Shown here: positions 1 to 7,779 of the stretch, in pieces
How positions within the stretch are numbered: the stretch's first letter is position 1
Layout: each line of letters opens with the position of its first letter
Origin: CAXYVC01 sp964292295
GTDB lineage: Bacteria; Acidobacteriota; Holophagae; Holophagales; Holophagaceae
Reading direction: 5' to 3'
DNA length: 15,673 nt
Assembly (NCBI GenBank): GCA_964292295.1
Contig: CAXYVC010000059.1
Location: 1 to 15,673, forward strand
Translations under genes and position numbers: made by a program
The notes under the pieces: generated by a model
Told to the model about the DNA's origin: nothing
What the model saw: only the letters and a program-made list of their open reading frames with translations
Databases searched by the model: none

Positions 1-89
1 TCCGTCTTGACCATCCGCAGGTCCTCGCGGTCCGCCCCCCGGGGCGTGAAGGGCCAGGAGGGCGGGAGGGGAGGGATCGCGAGGTCCAT
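1..89 (-). CDS. Unrecognised protein, N-terminal fragment (runs off left edge)
   Basis: An open minus-strand frame begins at an ATG at 89-87 and runs without a stop off the left edge, giving only 29 complete codons. The visible start reads MDLAIPPLPPSWPFTPRG, followed by ADREDLRMVKT. It is proline-rich at first, then charged. It is arranged divergently from the extradiol-dioxygenase-like gene at 163, with 73 nt between the two ATGs, which is normal promoter spacing. Third-position GC is high, as expected of a real gene here. I do not recognise the family. There is no signal peptide in the visible part. Because only the N-terminus is present, no function is assigned. Confidence 0.5.
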   Translation of the reverse strand, partial: MDLAIPPLPPSWPFTPRGADREDLRMVKT

Positions 90-95
90 GGCTCC

Positions 96-101
96 AGCTT
101 G
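96..101 (-). promoter_or_regulatory. Weak -10-like hexamer before the divergent partial gene
   Basis: On the minus strand CAAGCT is followed by six bases (GGAGCC) and the ATG at 89. Only the A at position 2 and T at position 6 of the -10 consensus match. It is listed because five other genes in the window have an A2/T6 hexamer at the same distance from their start codon. No -35 is evident. Confidence 0.2.
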
Positions 102-151
102 GAGCAGGCCGTTCCCCAGCGGAAGCGCCTTGCAGGGATGACGGGGGGAAG

Positions 152-157
152 GATACT
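152..157 (+). promoter_or_regulatory. -10-like hexamer GATACT before the extradiol-dioxygenase-like gene
   Basis: GATACT matches TATAAT at four of six positions and ends five bases before the ATG at 163. TTGCAG at 130-135 is a possible -35 with a 16-nt spacer. Transcription from this site would start at or within a base or two of the ATG, giving a leaderless mRNA. A purine-rich stretch at 144-153 (GGGGGAAGGA) could instead act as a ribosome binding site for a longer transcript. Confidence 0.35.
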
Positions 158-162
158 TCGGC

Positions 163-978
163 ATGCCCATGGATCAAGCCCTGCCCAGCATCGCGGTGCT
201 GATGTGCCACGCGCCCATCGTGATCCCCGCCATCGGGCGCTCCGAGGCGGGCCGCTGCGCGGCCAGCACCGCCGCCATGCGGGAGGCCGCGCGCCGCGTG
301 GTGGCGTCGGGTGTCGAGACCGTCGCCCTGCTGAGCCCCCACACCCCGCGTCTGCGCCATGCCTATGGCGTGGTGGCGGGAGAGCAGATCCGGGGGGACT
401 TCCACGCCTTCGGCCTGCCCGGCCCCGAACTGGACATCCCCGGGGACGCGTCCGTGGGGGCCACCTGCCGGCGGCGGGCGCAGGACGAGGGCCTGGAGCT
501 CGAGCCGCTGGCGGTGGGAAGCCTGGACCACGGCGCCTGCGTGCCCCTGTGGTTCCTCGCCGAGGCGGGCTTCCGGGGCCGCGTCGCGGTCTTCGGCTTC
601 CCCTGGGAGGTGGACGGGGAGTTCAACCGCGCCTTCGGCCGCGCGCTGGCGCGGGCCCACGCCGGGCTGGGAAGGTCCTGGGCCCTGGTGGCCTCGGGCG
701 ACATGAGCCACGCCCTGCAGCCGGGCGCCCCGGCGGGCTTCCACCCGCGTGCGGCGGCCTTCGACGAGGCCGTCTGCGCCTGCGTGGAGCAGGGGGACTA
801 TGCGGGCCTCTCCGCCCTGGCCCCCGAATGGCGGGCCCTCGCCGCGGAAGACGCCGTGGCCAGCCTGGAGGTGGCCGACGGGGTCCTCGCGGGCGCCGGA
901 AGCGGCCGCGAACGCCTCTCCTATGAGGCCCCCTTCGGCGTCGGCTATCTGGTTGCCGTACTCCACGAGGCCCCCTGA
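163..978 (+). CDS. LigB-type class III extradiol dioxygenase-like protein of the AmmeMemoRadiSam group
   Basis: This 271-residue cytoplasmic protein belongs to the LigB-like class III extradiol dioxygenase superfamily, which also contains Memo. Visible signatures in order are CHAPIVIPAIG with H16, SPHT with H60, a RGDFHAFG stretch near 77-84, SLDHGACVP with H123, ASGDMSH with H183, and SYEAPFGVGY near the C-terminus. H16 and H60 are the expected metal-ligand positions of the fold. The pattern matches the dioxygenase-like domain that in many Firmicutes and Thermotogae proteins is fused to a C-terminal AMMECR1 domain. Here the protein ends right after the dioxygenase domain, so AMMECR1 is absent. 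The stop codon overlaps the amrS start (TGATG), implying translational coupling. No substrate is known for this subgroup, and ring cleavage should not be assumed. A second in-frame ATG at 169 is an alternative start. Confidence 0.85.
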   Translation: MPMDQALPSIAVLMCHAPIVIPAIGRSEAGRCAASTAAMREAARRVVASGVETVALLSPHTPRLRHAYGVVAGEQIRGDFHAFGLPGPELDIPGDASVGATCRRRAQDEGLELEPLAVGSLDHGACVPLWFLAEAGFRGRVAVFGFPWEVDGEFNRAFGRALARAHAGLGRSWALVASGDMSHALQPGAPAGFHPRAAAFDEAVCACVEQGDYAGLSALAPEWRALAAEDAVASLEVADGVLAGAGSGRERLSYEAPFGVGYLVAVLHEAP

Positions 979-2021
979 TGCCCCACGAGGCGCGCTGGTG
1001 GCAGGCGGAGGAGGGGTGCATCCGCTGCGAACTGTGCCCGCGGGGCTGCCTGCTGCGGGAGGGGCAGCGGGGGCTCTGCGGCGTGCGCGCCGTCCGGGAA
1101 GGAACCCTGCGCAGCCTCGTCTACGGCGCCACCACCCCTCCCCAGGCGGACCCGGTGGAGAAGAAACCCCTCTTCCACTTCCTGCCCGGGGCGCGCCTCC
1201 TGAGTTTCGGGACCCTGGGCTGCAACCTGGACTGCGCCTTCTGCCAGAACTGGCCCATGAGCCACCCGAGGGGCAACCCGGGCCTGGTTCCGGCCACGCC
1301 CGAGGGCCTCGTCGCTGCGGCCCGGGAGGCCAACTGCGCGGGTGTGGCCTTCACCTACAACGAGCCCACCGTCTTCGCCGAATTCGCCCTGGACGTGGCG
1401 CAGGCCTGCCGCGAAGCGGGCCTCCGCACGGTGGCCGTGACCTCCGGCTACATCTCCGGCAGGGCCCGGGAGGCCTTCTTCCGGGGGATGGACGCCGCCA
1501 ACGTGGACCTCAAGGCCTTCACGGAACAGTTCTACCGCCGCGTCTGCGGCGGTAGCCTGCGCCCCGTGCTGGAGACCCTGGAATACCTGGCGCGGGAGAC
1601 GAAGGTGTGGCTGGAGCTGAGCACCCTGCTCATCCCGGGCGCCAACGACGGCCCCGACGAGGTCTCCCAGCTCGCCGCCTACGTGGCCCGCGCCCTGGGG
1701 CAGGAGTGCCCCCTGCACCTCACGGGCTTCCACCCGGACTTCCGCATGCAGGACCGCCCCGCGACGCCCCTGGAGGCCCTGCGGCGCAGCCGGGAGATCG
1801 CCCGGGCGGAGGGCCTGCACCACGTCTACACCGGCAACCTGCGGGACCCCGAGGGCGGCACGACCTACTGCCCCAGCTGCGGCCGCCCCGTGGTGGAGCG
1901 GGACGGCTACGTCGTGACCGCGAACCGCCTGGTGCGCGGTCGCTGCCCCGAATGCCGCGGGAAGGTCGCGGGGGTCTGGCATCCTGAAGGGGCGCCGCGG
2001 CTATCCCCCCCGCATCGCTGA
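978..2021 (+). CDS. amrS: AmmeMemoRadiSam system radical SAM enzyme AmrS
   Basis: A 347-residue radical SAM enzyme related to pyruvate formate-lyase activating enzymes. The SAM-binding iron-sulfur motif CNLDCAFC (CxxxCxxC; C82, C86, C89) is intact and followed by QNW. An N-terminal cysteine cluster (C14, C17, C20, C24, C34) in CIRCELCPRGC...GLCG and a C-terminal zinc-ribbon-like pair (CPSCG and CPECRG) ending in GVW are both typical of AmrS. The FTYNEPT stretch and the LIPGANDG stretch are also family-typical. The start overlaps the upstream stop by one base, so translation is probably coupled to the dioxygenase-like gene. AmrS families occur with Memo/LigB-like and AMMECR1 proteins across bacteria and archaea. 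The reaction here cannot be read from sequence. Family assignment is firm and function is not. Confidence 0.93.
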   Translation: MPHEARWWQAEEGCIRCELCPRGCLLREGQRGLCGVRAVREGTLRSLVYGATTPPQADPVEKKPLFHFLPGARLLSFGTLGCNLDCAFCQNWPMSHPRGNPGLVPATPEGLVAAAREANCAGVAFTYNEPTVFAEFALDVAQACREAGLRTVAVTSGYISGRAREAFFRGMDAANVDLKAFTEQFYRRVCGGSLRPVLETLEYLARETKVWLELSTLLIPGANDGPDEVSQLAAYVARALGQECPLHLTGFHPDFRMQDRPATPLEALRRSREIARAEGLHHVYTGNLRDPEGGTTYCPSCGRPVVERDGYVVTANRLVRGRCPECRGKVAGVWHPEGAPRLSPPHR

Positions 2022-2024
2022 CCC

Positions 2025-4655
2025 ATGCGCCGCTTCTTCCGCCCCCTCCTGGAACTCCCGCCCCACCTCACGCTGGCGGGGCTCACCCTCCTCCTGGCGC
2101 TGCTGGGATTCGCCGTGCTCTCCCTCGGGCTCGCGCCCTTCCGCACCCATGCCCAGAACCAGCGGAGGGCCGCCCTCGCGGAAAAGGTCCACATGGCCCG
2201 CAACGCCCTCCAGCCCGTGCTGGAAGAGCTCCGCGCGGGGCGCCTCAGCCGGGAGCGGGCCCTGGAGGAGGCCCGCCAGCGCGTGCGCGCCATGGTGTAC
2301 GCGGACGAGTTCGGCCTGAACTACATCTTCATGAACGGCATGGACGGCACCGTGCTCGCGCGCCCCTTCCGTCCCCAGGACGAGCTGAAGCAGGACCTGG
2401 ACTTCCAGGACGCGAAGGGGATGCAGGTCTTCCGGGTGCTGATCCCCCGGCTGCGGGAGCACCCCGAAGGCGTGACCCTCACCTACTGGTTCCCCAACCC
2501 GAAGACGGGAGAGCCCGACGAGAAGCAGGCCTTCGCTCTGGTGGTGCCCGAGCTGGACGTGATGCTCGGCACCGGCACCTACATGAGCGAGGCCACCCGG
2601 GCCCAGCTCCAGCTCCTGCGCGCCGGCTACGGCGTCTTCCTGGCCCTGCTCGCGCTGCTCGCCCTGCCCGTCTCCCTTTCCCTCCGGGCCCTGGCCCAGC
2701 GCAACCGCCTGCTCCTGCGGGAGGTCAAGGTGCGCGAGCGCATGGAACTCGAGCTGCGGGAGAGCCTGGAGCGCCTGCGGATCACCCTCGACTCCATCGG
2801 GGATGCCGTGATCGCCACGGACACCGAGGGCCGCGTAACCGGGATGAATCCGGTGGCGGCGACCCTGACGGGCTTTTCCCAGGCGGAGGCCCTGGGACGC
2901 CCCCTGGAGGAGGTCTTCCGCATCCTCGACGGGGACACGGGGCGCGAGCCGGAGAGCCCCGTGGCCCGCGCCATGGCCGGCGGCATGACCACGGGCCTCC
3001 CCGAGCACACCGTGCTCCGGGCCCGGGATGGCGCCGAACACCTGGTGGCGGACGCCTGCTCGCCGATCCGGGACGGGAAGGCCAACACGGTGGGCGCCGT
3101 GCTGGTCTTCCGCGATGTGACGGACAGGCTGCGGGCCCAGGAGGAGCTGCGCCAGAAGGAGCTGGTCTTCCGCACCCTTTTCGAGACGAGCCCCTACGCC
3201 ATCAGCATCCAGGAGGCAACTTCGGGCACCTACCGCCTGGTGAACGCCGCCTTCACCCGCTTCACGGGCATCCCGGAGGCCGAGGCGCTCGGGCACACCC
3301 CCCAGGAATTGGGCCTCGTGAGCGATCCTGCGGGCTACGCCGAGATCTCGAAGCAGACCCGCAGGAAGGGGCGCATCGACCAGGCCACCTTCCGCAGTCG
3401 GGGCCGGGACGGCAGCGAGCGCATCGGCCTCGTGGCCGCCCGCCAGCTCCCCTTCGACGGCGAGGACTGCTTCCTGGCGATGACGGTGGACATCACCGAG
3501 CTCACGCGCCTCCAGGAGGAGCTGGCCCACGCCCAGCGCATGGACGCCATCGGCCAGCTCGCGGGGGGCGTGGCCCACGATTTCAACAACATGCTCGGCG
3601 GCATCCTGGGCGCCGCCGAACTCCTGCGCATGGACCCGGACGTGACCGTGTCCGCGCGCATGAAGTACGTCGACCTCATCGCCGACACCTGCGCCCGGGC
3701 GGCGGAGCTGAACCGCAAGCTCCTCGCCTTCGCCCGCAAGGGCAAGATCGAATCCACCGCGGTGGACGTGCACCAGGCGGTGGAGAACGCCCTGGGGCTG
3801 CTGGGGCATACGCTGGACAAGCGGATCACCCTCGCCACCGACCTGCGGGCGGAGCGGCGCACGGTCATCGGCGACCTCTCCATGCTCATGAACGCCCTGC
3901 TCAACCTGGGCATCAACGCGGGCCACGCCATGCCCGAGGGGGGCACGCTGACCTTCGCCTCCCGCAACGAGGTGCTGGGCACGGCCCGCTGCAGCGGCAG
4001 CCCCTTCCCCCTGGAACCCGGCCCCTTCCTGTGCCTCGAGGTGCGGGACACGGGCTGCGGCATGTCGCCCGAGACCCTCTCCCACATCTTCGAGCCCTTC
4101 TTCACCACCCGGGCCCCGGGCCAGGGCACGGGCCTGGGCCTCGCCGCGGTGTACGGCATCCTGCGCCAGCACCACGGCGGCATCGAGGTGGAGAGCGCCC
4201 TGGGAAGCGGTACCACCTTCCGCCTCCTCCTGCCCCTGGCGGAGATCCAGATGCCCAACGCCGCGCCCGCCCATGCCCCCCTCCAGGGCACCGGGTGCAT
4301 CCTGCTGGTGGATGACGAGGACATCATCCGCTCCACTGGCAAGGCCATGCTGGAGCGCCTCGGCTACCGCGTGCTGCTGGCCCAGGACGGAGAAGCCGCC
4401 CTGGCCACCTACCGGCAGGAACGGGAGCGCATCGACCTGGTCATCCTCGACATGATCATGCCCCGCATGAACGGGCGCGAGTGCTTTGCCGCCCTGAAGG
4501 CCCTCGACCCCGGGGTGCGGGCGCTGCTGGCCTCGGGCTTCGCGCGGGAATCCGACCTGGAGACCCTGCGCGCCGAAGGCGTGCGCGCATTCCTGCGGAA
4601 GCCCTACAACACGCTGGAGCTGAGCCGGGCCGTGGCCGCGGCGCTGGAGCCTTAG
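2025..4655 (+). CDS. Hybrid sensor histidine kinase with periplasmic Cache, two PAS domains and a receiver
   Basis: An 876-residue inner-membrane hybrid kinase. It has a membrane segment at about 14-36, a periplasmic single-Cache-like sensor (about 37-200) with the typical NYIFMNGMDGTVLARP stretch, and a second membrane segment at about 201-222. Cytoplasmic PAS domains follow near 250-370 (SIGDAVIATDTEGRV) and 380-490. HisKA has the phospho-acceptor H518 in GGVAHDFNN, and the ATPase domain has an N-box (NLGINAGHAM), G1 (DTGCGM), FEPFFTT and G2 (GQGTGLGL). The C-terminal receiver (about 758-876) has VDDED and acceptor D809 in VILDMIMPRMNG. All catalytic residues look intact. No HAMP domain or DNA-binding output is present. 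The ATG lies 3 nt after the amrS stop and lacks a clear Shine-Dalgarno sequence, so it is probably coupled to amrS. The ligand is unknown. Confidence 0.93.
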   Translation: MRRFFRPLLELPPHLTLAGLTLLLALLGFAVLSLGLAPFRTHAQNQRRAALAEKVHMARNALQPVLEELRAGRLSRERALEEARQRVRAMVYADEFGLNYIFMNGMDGTVLARPFRPQDELKQDLDFQDAKGMQVFRVLIPRLREHPEGVTLTYWFPNPKTGEPDEKQAFALVVPELDVMLGTGTYMSEATRAQLQLLRAGYGVFLALLALLALPVSLSLRALAQRNRLLLREVKVRERMELELRESLERLRITLDSIGDAVIATDTEGRVTGMNPVAATLTGFSQAEALGRPLEEVFRILDGDTGREPESPVARAMAGGMTTGLPEHTVLRARDGAEHLVADACSPIRDGKANTVGAVLVFRDVTDRLRAQEELRQKELVFRTLFETSPYAISIQEATSGTYRLVNAAFTRFTGIPEAEALGHTPQELGLVSDPAGYAEISKQTRRKGRIDQATFRSRGRDGSERIGLVAARQLPFDGEDCFLAMTVDITELTRLQEELAHAQRMDAIGQLAGGVAHDFNNMLGGILGAAELLRMDPDVTVSARMKYVDLIADTCARAAELNRKLLAFARKGKIESTAVDVHQAVENALGLLGHTLDKRITLATDLRAERRTVIGDLSMLMNALLNLGINAGHAMPEGGTLTFASRNEVLGTARCSGSPFPLEPGPFLCLEVRDTGCGMSPETLSHIFEPFFTTRAPGQGTGLGLAAVYGILRQHHGGIEVESALGSGTTFRLLLPLAEIQMPNAAPAHAPLQGTGCILLVDDEDIIRSTGKAMLERLGYRVLLAQDGEAALATYRQERERIDLVILDMIMPRMNGRECFAALKALDPGVRALLASGFARESDLETLRAEGVRAFLRKPYNTLELSRAVAAALEP

Positions 4656-4658
4656 CGC

Positions 4659-6767
4659 CTATTCCACCTTGGTCAGCGTGATGCCCTGGTAGTAGTGCTG
4701 CAGGATGCGGTCGAAGCTCCAGCCCTCCAGGGCGTAGCCGTAGGCGCCGGTCTGGTCCATGCCCACGCCGTGCCCCCACCCGCGTCCGAAGGCGATCCAG
4801 CGGCGCTCCGGCGCGCAGCCCACCTGCACCATGCGGAAGACGTTGTCCTTCAGGCCCAGGAGGCTGCGGATGCGCATGCCCGTGAAGCGGCGGGAGCGGC
4901 CCGCGCCGTCGCGCAGCACCAGCTCCAGGACGCGTCCCTCCTGGTTGTAGCGAAAGGACAGGTCCTTCAGACCGCGGAAGCCCGGGAGGCGTTCCTTCAG
5001 CCGCGCCAGCAGGTCCGCCTCCTTCAGTTCAGCCCTCCAGTGGGCGGTGGGGTTGTAGCGGTCCAGGCTGGCGCCGTCGGGATCCAGGCGGCGCACCAGC
5101 ACCCGGCTCCCGCCCTCCGCGGGCAGCCAGCGCAGGCGGTCGCCCACCTGGACCCTGGAGGAGCCCACCAGGCGCAGGCTTCCGCCCGGCGCCTCCTCGG
5201 CCAGGAGCACCGTCGGCGCCAACGCCAGGGGACTCGGGCCCCCGCCCTTCACGCGCACCTGGCCGTCCCGCAGCAGGGTGCCCTCGGTGAGGGGGAGCGG
5301 CTCCAGTTCTCCCCACAGCCGCGCCAGGAGCGCGAGGCCCTGGCCCAGGGTGGGCCGGCCCGTCCAGAGGGCGGGCACCGTGTGGCCCCGCCGCACCAGG
5401 AAGCCCGCCAGGCGGAGATCGCTGCCCTCCAGCGGCGTGTCCCCCAGGAAATACCGCGCGTCCTGGTCCCGCTCCTGGCCCTCCGGCACCTCCCCGAAAC
5501 CGAGCGCACGAGCCATCCAGAGCAGCAGGGGCGCGCCGCCCTCCGGAGGAGGGGGCGGCACGGGGAGCGCCAGGCGCCGGGTGAGCCGCGCCACGGGCTC
5601 CCGCAGCTCCTCGCCCGAAAGGGGCCGGGCGAGCCGGGCGCCGTCCAGCCAGGTCTCGGGAATGGCCTCCACCGCCGCCAGGCGCAGCAGCTCAAGGCTC
5701 ATCCACCCCTGATCGCCGGCCGGGGCCAGCCGCCCCTGGAAGGGGAGCGTCGTGGGCCGCTCCGCGTAGTTGGAGGCGGCCTTCAGGTAGGGCGTGGCCC
5801 CGCCGCCGAAGACATGGACGTTGTCCACCGTGTGCCCGCCGCTGTTGGCCATGAAGAGGGCCTGGATGGGCCTGCCCCCATAGGTCGCGACCAGGCCGCG
5901 GGTCTCCTCCACCGCGCGGTCCGTGAGGCTCTGCTCGCCGTCCCGCCCCCCGTACACCTGGTCCGCCACCGTATCCAGCAGGTCGAAGCCGTCCTTGGCG
6001 CGCTTGCCCCGGTTGGCCACGGCGTAGGTGCGCGCGGCCACGGCCTGGGCCTTCAGCGCCTCCAGCGCCGGGTATTCCCAGGCGCCCATCTCCTTCGGCA
6101 CCACGCCCCGCAGGTAGGTCTCCAGCTCCACCTCGTTCACCACGCTGAGGCGGCCCTGGGTGTTGGGGAAGATCTCCACGCGGCCCCGGTAGCGCCCCTT
6201 CCCGTGCACGGTGGTGAGCCCCTCTCTCGGTACCAGCACCACCCCTCGGGCCGGCAGCGGGAAGCGCTCGTAGCACGCGGTGACGCCGTAGAGGGCCCGT
6301 CCCGGGCGAGCGGGGACCTCCCGGGCCTCGGTGGCCACCCACAGTTCCTCGAAGCCCCGCTCCTGCAGCTTCTGGAGCAGCGGCTCCGCCTCCTCCGCCC
6401 GCGCGAAATGCCCCGAAAGCACCCGCCAGGTGTCGCCGTCCGCCACCCGCACCCGGTCCGCAGCCTCGCCCAGCCCGCGCAGACGCGCCAGCAGGGCGTC
6501 CGCCTCCAGCAACGCCAGGGGGGGCCCCACCTGCACGCGGCACTCGGTGGAGGCCCCGACCTCCCCCTTGGCGTCCCACCAGATGCGCAGCTTCTCCCCG
6601 GGGCGCAGGGCCCGCAGGCGCTGACCCTCCCGGCTCCGCAGCTCGCCTCCCCCCTCCAGGCTGACGGTCCACTCCTGGGCCTGCACGTCCAGCCCCACCC
6701 GGATGGGGATCTCCGCGGCCAGGGGCGCCGCGGCCAGGAACAGAAGGGCGGGAACGGAACAGCGCAT
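4659..6767 (-). CDS. Exported SpoIID/LytB-domain protein with SPOR-like segment and large insertion
   Basis: A 702-residue secreted or periplasmic protein with a signal peptide (MRCSVPALLFLAAAPLAAE). Residues about 108-150 (DTWRVLSGHFARAEEAEPLL onward) resemble a SPOR peptidoglycan-binding domain. The SpoIID core follows: NEVELETYLRGVVPKEM with the expected catalytic glutamate E226, then LKAQAVAARTYA, NSGGHT with H312, and PYLKAASNY. The C-terminal half has GRGWGHGVGMDQTGAYGYA near the end, the standard SpoIID signature. SpoIID proteins are lytic transglycosylases that cut glycan strands stripped of peptides. Between the two halves lie about 240 extra residues rich in Leu, Pro and Gly, so the protein is about twice the length of B. 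subtilis SpoIID. It is convergent with the kinase gene (3-nt gap). In a non-sporulating lineage it probably acts in cell separation or wall remodelling, which is an inference. Confidence 0.87.
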   Translation of the reverse strand: MRCSVPALLFLAAAPLAAEIPIRVGLDVQAQEWTVSLEGGGELRSREGQRLRALRPGEKLRIWWDAKGEVGASTECRVQVGPPLALLEADALLARLRGLGEAADRVRVADGDTWRVLSGHFARAEEAEPLLQKLQERGFEELWVATEAREVPARPGRALYGVTACYERFPLPARGVVLVPREGLTTVHGKGRYRGRVEIFPNTQGRLSVVNEVELETYLRGVVPKEMGAWEYPALEALKAQAVAARTYAVANRGKRAKDGFDLLDTVADQVYGGRDGEQSLTDRAVEETRGLVATYGGRPIQALFMANSGGHTVDNVHVFGGGATPYLKAASNYAERPTTLPFQGRLAPAGDQGWMSLELLRLAAVEAIPETWLDGARLARPLSGEELREPVARLTRRLALPVPPPPPEGGAPLLLWMARALGFGEVPEGQERDQDARYFLGDTPLEGSDLRLAGFLVRRGHTVPALWTGRPTLGQGLALLARLWGELEPLPLTEGTLLRDGQVRVKGGGPSPLALAPTVLLAEEAPGGSLRLVGSSRVQVGDRLRWLPAEGGSRVLVRRLDPDGASLDRYNPTAHWRAELKEADLLARLKERLPGFRGLKDLSFRYNQEGRVLELVLRDGAGRSRRFTGMRIRSLLGLKDNVFRMVQVGCAPERRWIAFGRGWGHGVGMDQTGAYGYALEGWSFDRILQHYYQGITLTKVE

Positions 6768-6773
6768 GGTTCC

Positions 6774-6779
6774 AGACTA
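6774..6779 (-). promoter_or_regulatory. -10-like hexamer TAGTCT before the SpoIID-type gene
   Basis: On the minus strand TAGTCT (a TAnnnT hexamer) is followed by GGAACC and then the ATG at 6767. TTCACG lies upstream with an 18-nt spacer and matches the -35 consensus at four of six positions. The six-base distance to the ATG fits a leaderless transcript. No usable Shine-Dalgarno sequence lies at normal spacing. Confidence 0.35.
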
Positions 6780-6822
6780 GTGCCTCCGGGGCGCGCGCGT
6801 GAACCGGGCTCCCGGAACGGCG

Positions 6823-6828
6823 CATACT
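6823..6828 (+). promoter_or_regulatory. -10-like hexamer CATACT before the alpha/beta hydrolase gene
   Basis: CATACT matches TATAAT at four of six positions and ends six bases before the ATG at 6835. GTGAAC at 6799-6804 is a weak -35 candidate with an 18-nt spacer. It lies in the same short GC-rich segment as the -35 candidate of the divergent SpoIID-type gene. There is no Shine-Dalgarno sequence before the ATG, consistent with leaderless initiation. Confidence 0.35.
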
Positions 6829-6834
6829 GGCCCC

Positions 6835-7767
6835 ATGTCCACGCCCTTCGGCCCCACCCGAGAGAGCTGCCCGGAGACAGGCTGCAGCTACCTGCGCCTG
6901 ACCCCGGATCCTTCCGGACCGGCGGGCGTTGTGGCCTTCCTGGACGGGCTCGGCCTGGACGGCAGCGGCTACGGAGGCTTCCTGGAGGGGCTGGCGGAGA
7001 AGCCGGCCTTCCGGCACCGCTACCCCTACCTGACCCATCTGCACGTGGCGCCCACCACGCCGGGCTTCGGCGCTCCGGTCCCGGGCCAGCCGCCCCTGTC
7101 CATGGCAGAGCAGGCGCACACCCTGGCCCGCTTCCTGGAGCGGCGCCTGGAGGAGGCCCCTGGCGAGCTGGTCCTCTACGGCTTCTCCTTCGGGAGCGAC
7201 CTCGCCGTGGACCTGCTGGAGGCCTGCACCGCCTCCCCCCGCCTCGGGGCCGCCCTGCGCCGCGTGGTGCTCACCGAGCCCAACACCCACGCGGGCTCCT
7301 GCTTCTTCAGCTCCCGCATCGCCGAGGCCTGGGAGGCCTGGAAGCGGACGCCCCGGGGGCAGCCCCCCCACGAACTCTTCCGCAAGGCGGTGCTGCTGCC
7401 CCACGCCGGGGGCGTGATCCCCAGGGACCGCCTGGACGACATCACCCGCTACTGCCAGGACCTCCAATCCAAGGATTGGGCCCAGCTTGCGGCCTCCAGC
7501 CGGGAGATCAGCGCGGACCCCGCGGCCCGGATCCGTCGGCTCCTCCAGCACATCCCCGCCTTCCCTCAACCCTGCGTGGAGGTCATCCTCTGCGCCCCCA
7601 CGGACCTGGAGGCCCTGCTGGACCTCGTGGCCGACGCCCCTGTGGAGGCGGGGCTCCCCCGCGTCATCCACACGCCCCAGGCGGGCCACTTCCACCACGC
7701 CAAGCCGCGCGGAATCCTGGAGAACCTGCGCGGGCACGCCATGGAGGTGCCCCTGCCCCGCGCCTGA
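6835..7767 (+). CDS. Alpha/beta-hydrolase-fold protein
   Basis: A 310-residue protein with the elements of an alpha/beta hydrolase. A nucleophile elbow LVLYGFSFGSD (GxSxG, S118) sits on a strand-turn-helix. A candidate acid D257 follows the strand VEVILCAPTD, and a candidate histidine H285 lies in QAGHFHH. The order Ser, Asp, His is correct for the fold. There is no signal peptide, so it is probably cytoplasmic. The substrate is unknown; nothing specific separates esterase, thioesterase or C-C hydrolase activity. An upstream in-frame GTG at 6799 is possible, but it lies in the promoter segment shared with the divergent gene. The ATG at 6835 with CATACT six bases before it is preferred. The gene is convergent with the serine-hydrolase-like gene, 12 nt apart. 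Confidence 0.72.
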   Translation: MSTPFGPTRESCPETGCSYLRLTPDPSGPAGVVAFLDGLGLDGSGYGGFLEGLAEKPAFRHRYPYLTHLHVAPTTPGFGAPVPGQPPLSMAEQAHTLARFLERRLEEAPGELVLYGFSFGSDLAVDLLEACTASPRLGAALRRVVLTEPNTHAGSCFFSSRIAEAWEAWKRTPRGQPPHELFRKAVLLPHAGGVIPRDRLDDITRYCQDLQSKDWAQLAASSREISADPAARIRRLLQHIPAFPQPCVEVILCAPTDLEALLDLVADAPVEAGLPRVIHTPQAGHFHHAKPRGILENLRGHAMEVPLPRA

Positions 7768-7779
7768 GGACCTCAAGCC

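Noticed and set aside
2001..4274. 757-codon open frame antisense to the sensor kinase
   Set aside because: The sense strand encodes a complete domain series with all catalytic motifs; the antisense product is low-complexity and is a GC-bias shadow.
6799..6834. Upstream GTG start for the alpha/beta hydrolase
   Set aside because: The extra 12 residues lie in the short divergent promoter segment and lack a Shine-Dalgarno site; the ATG at 6835 fits the start layout seen elsewhere.
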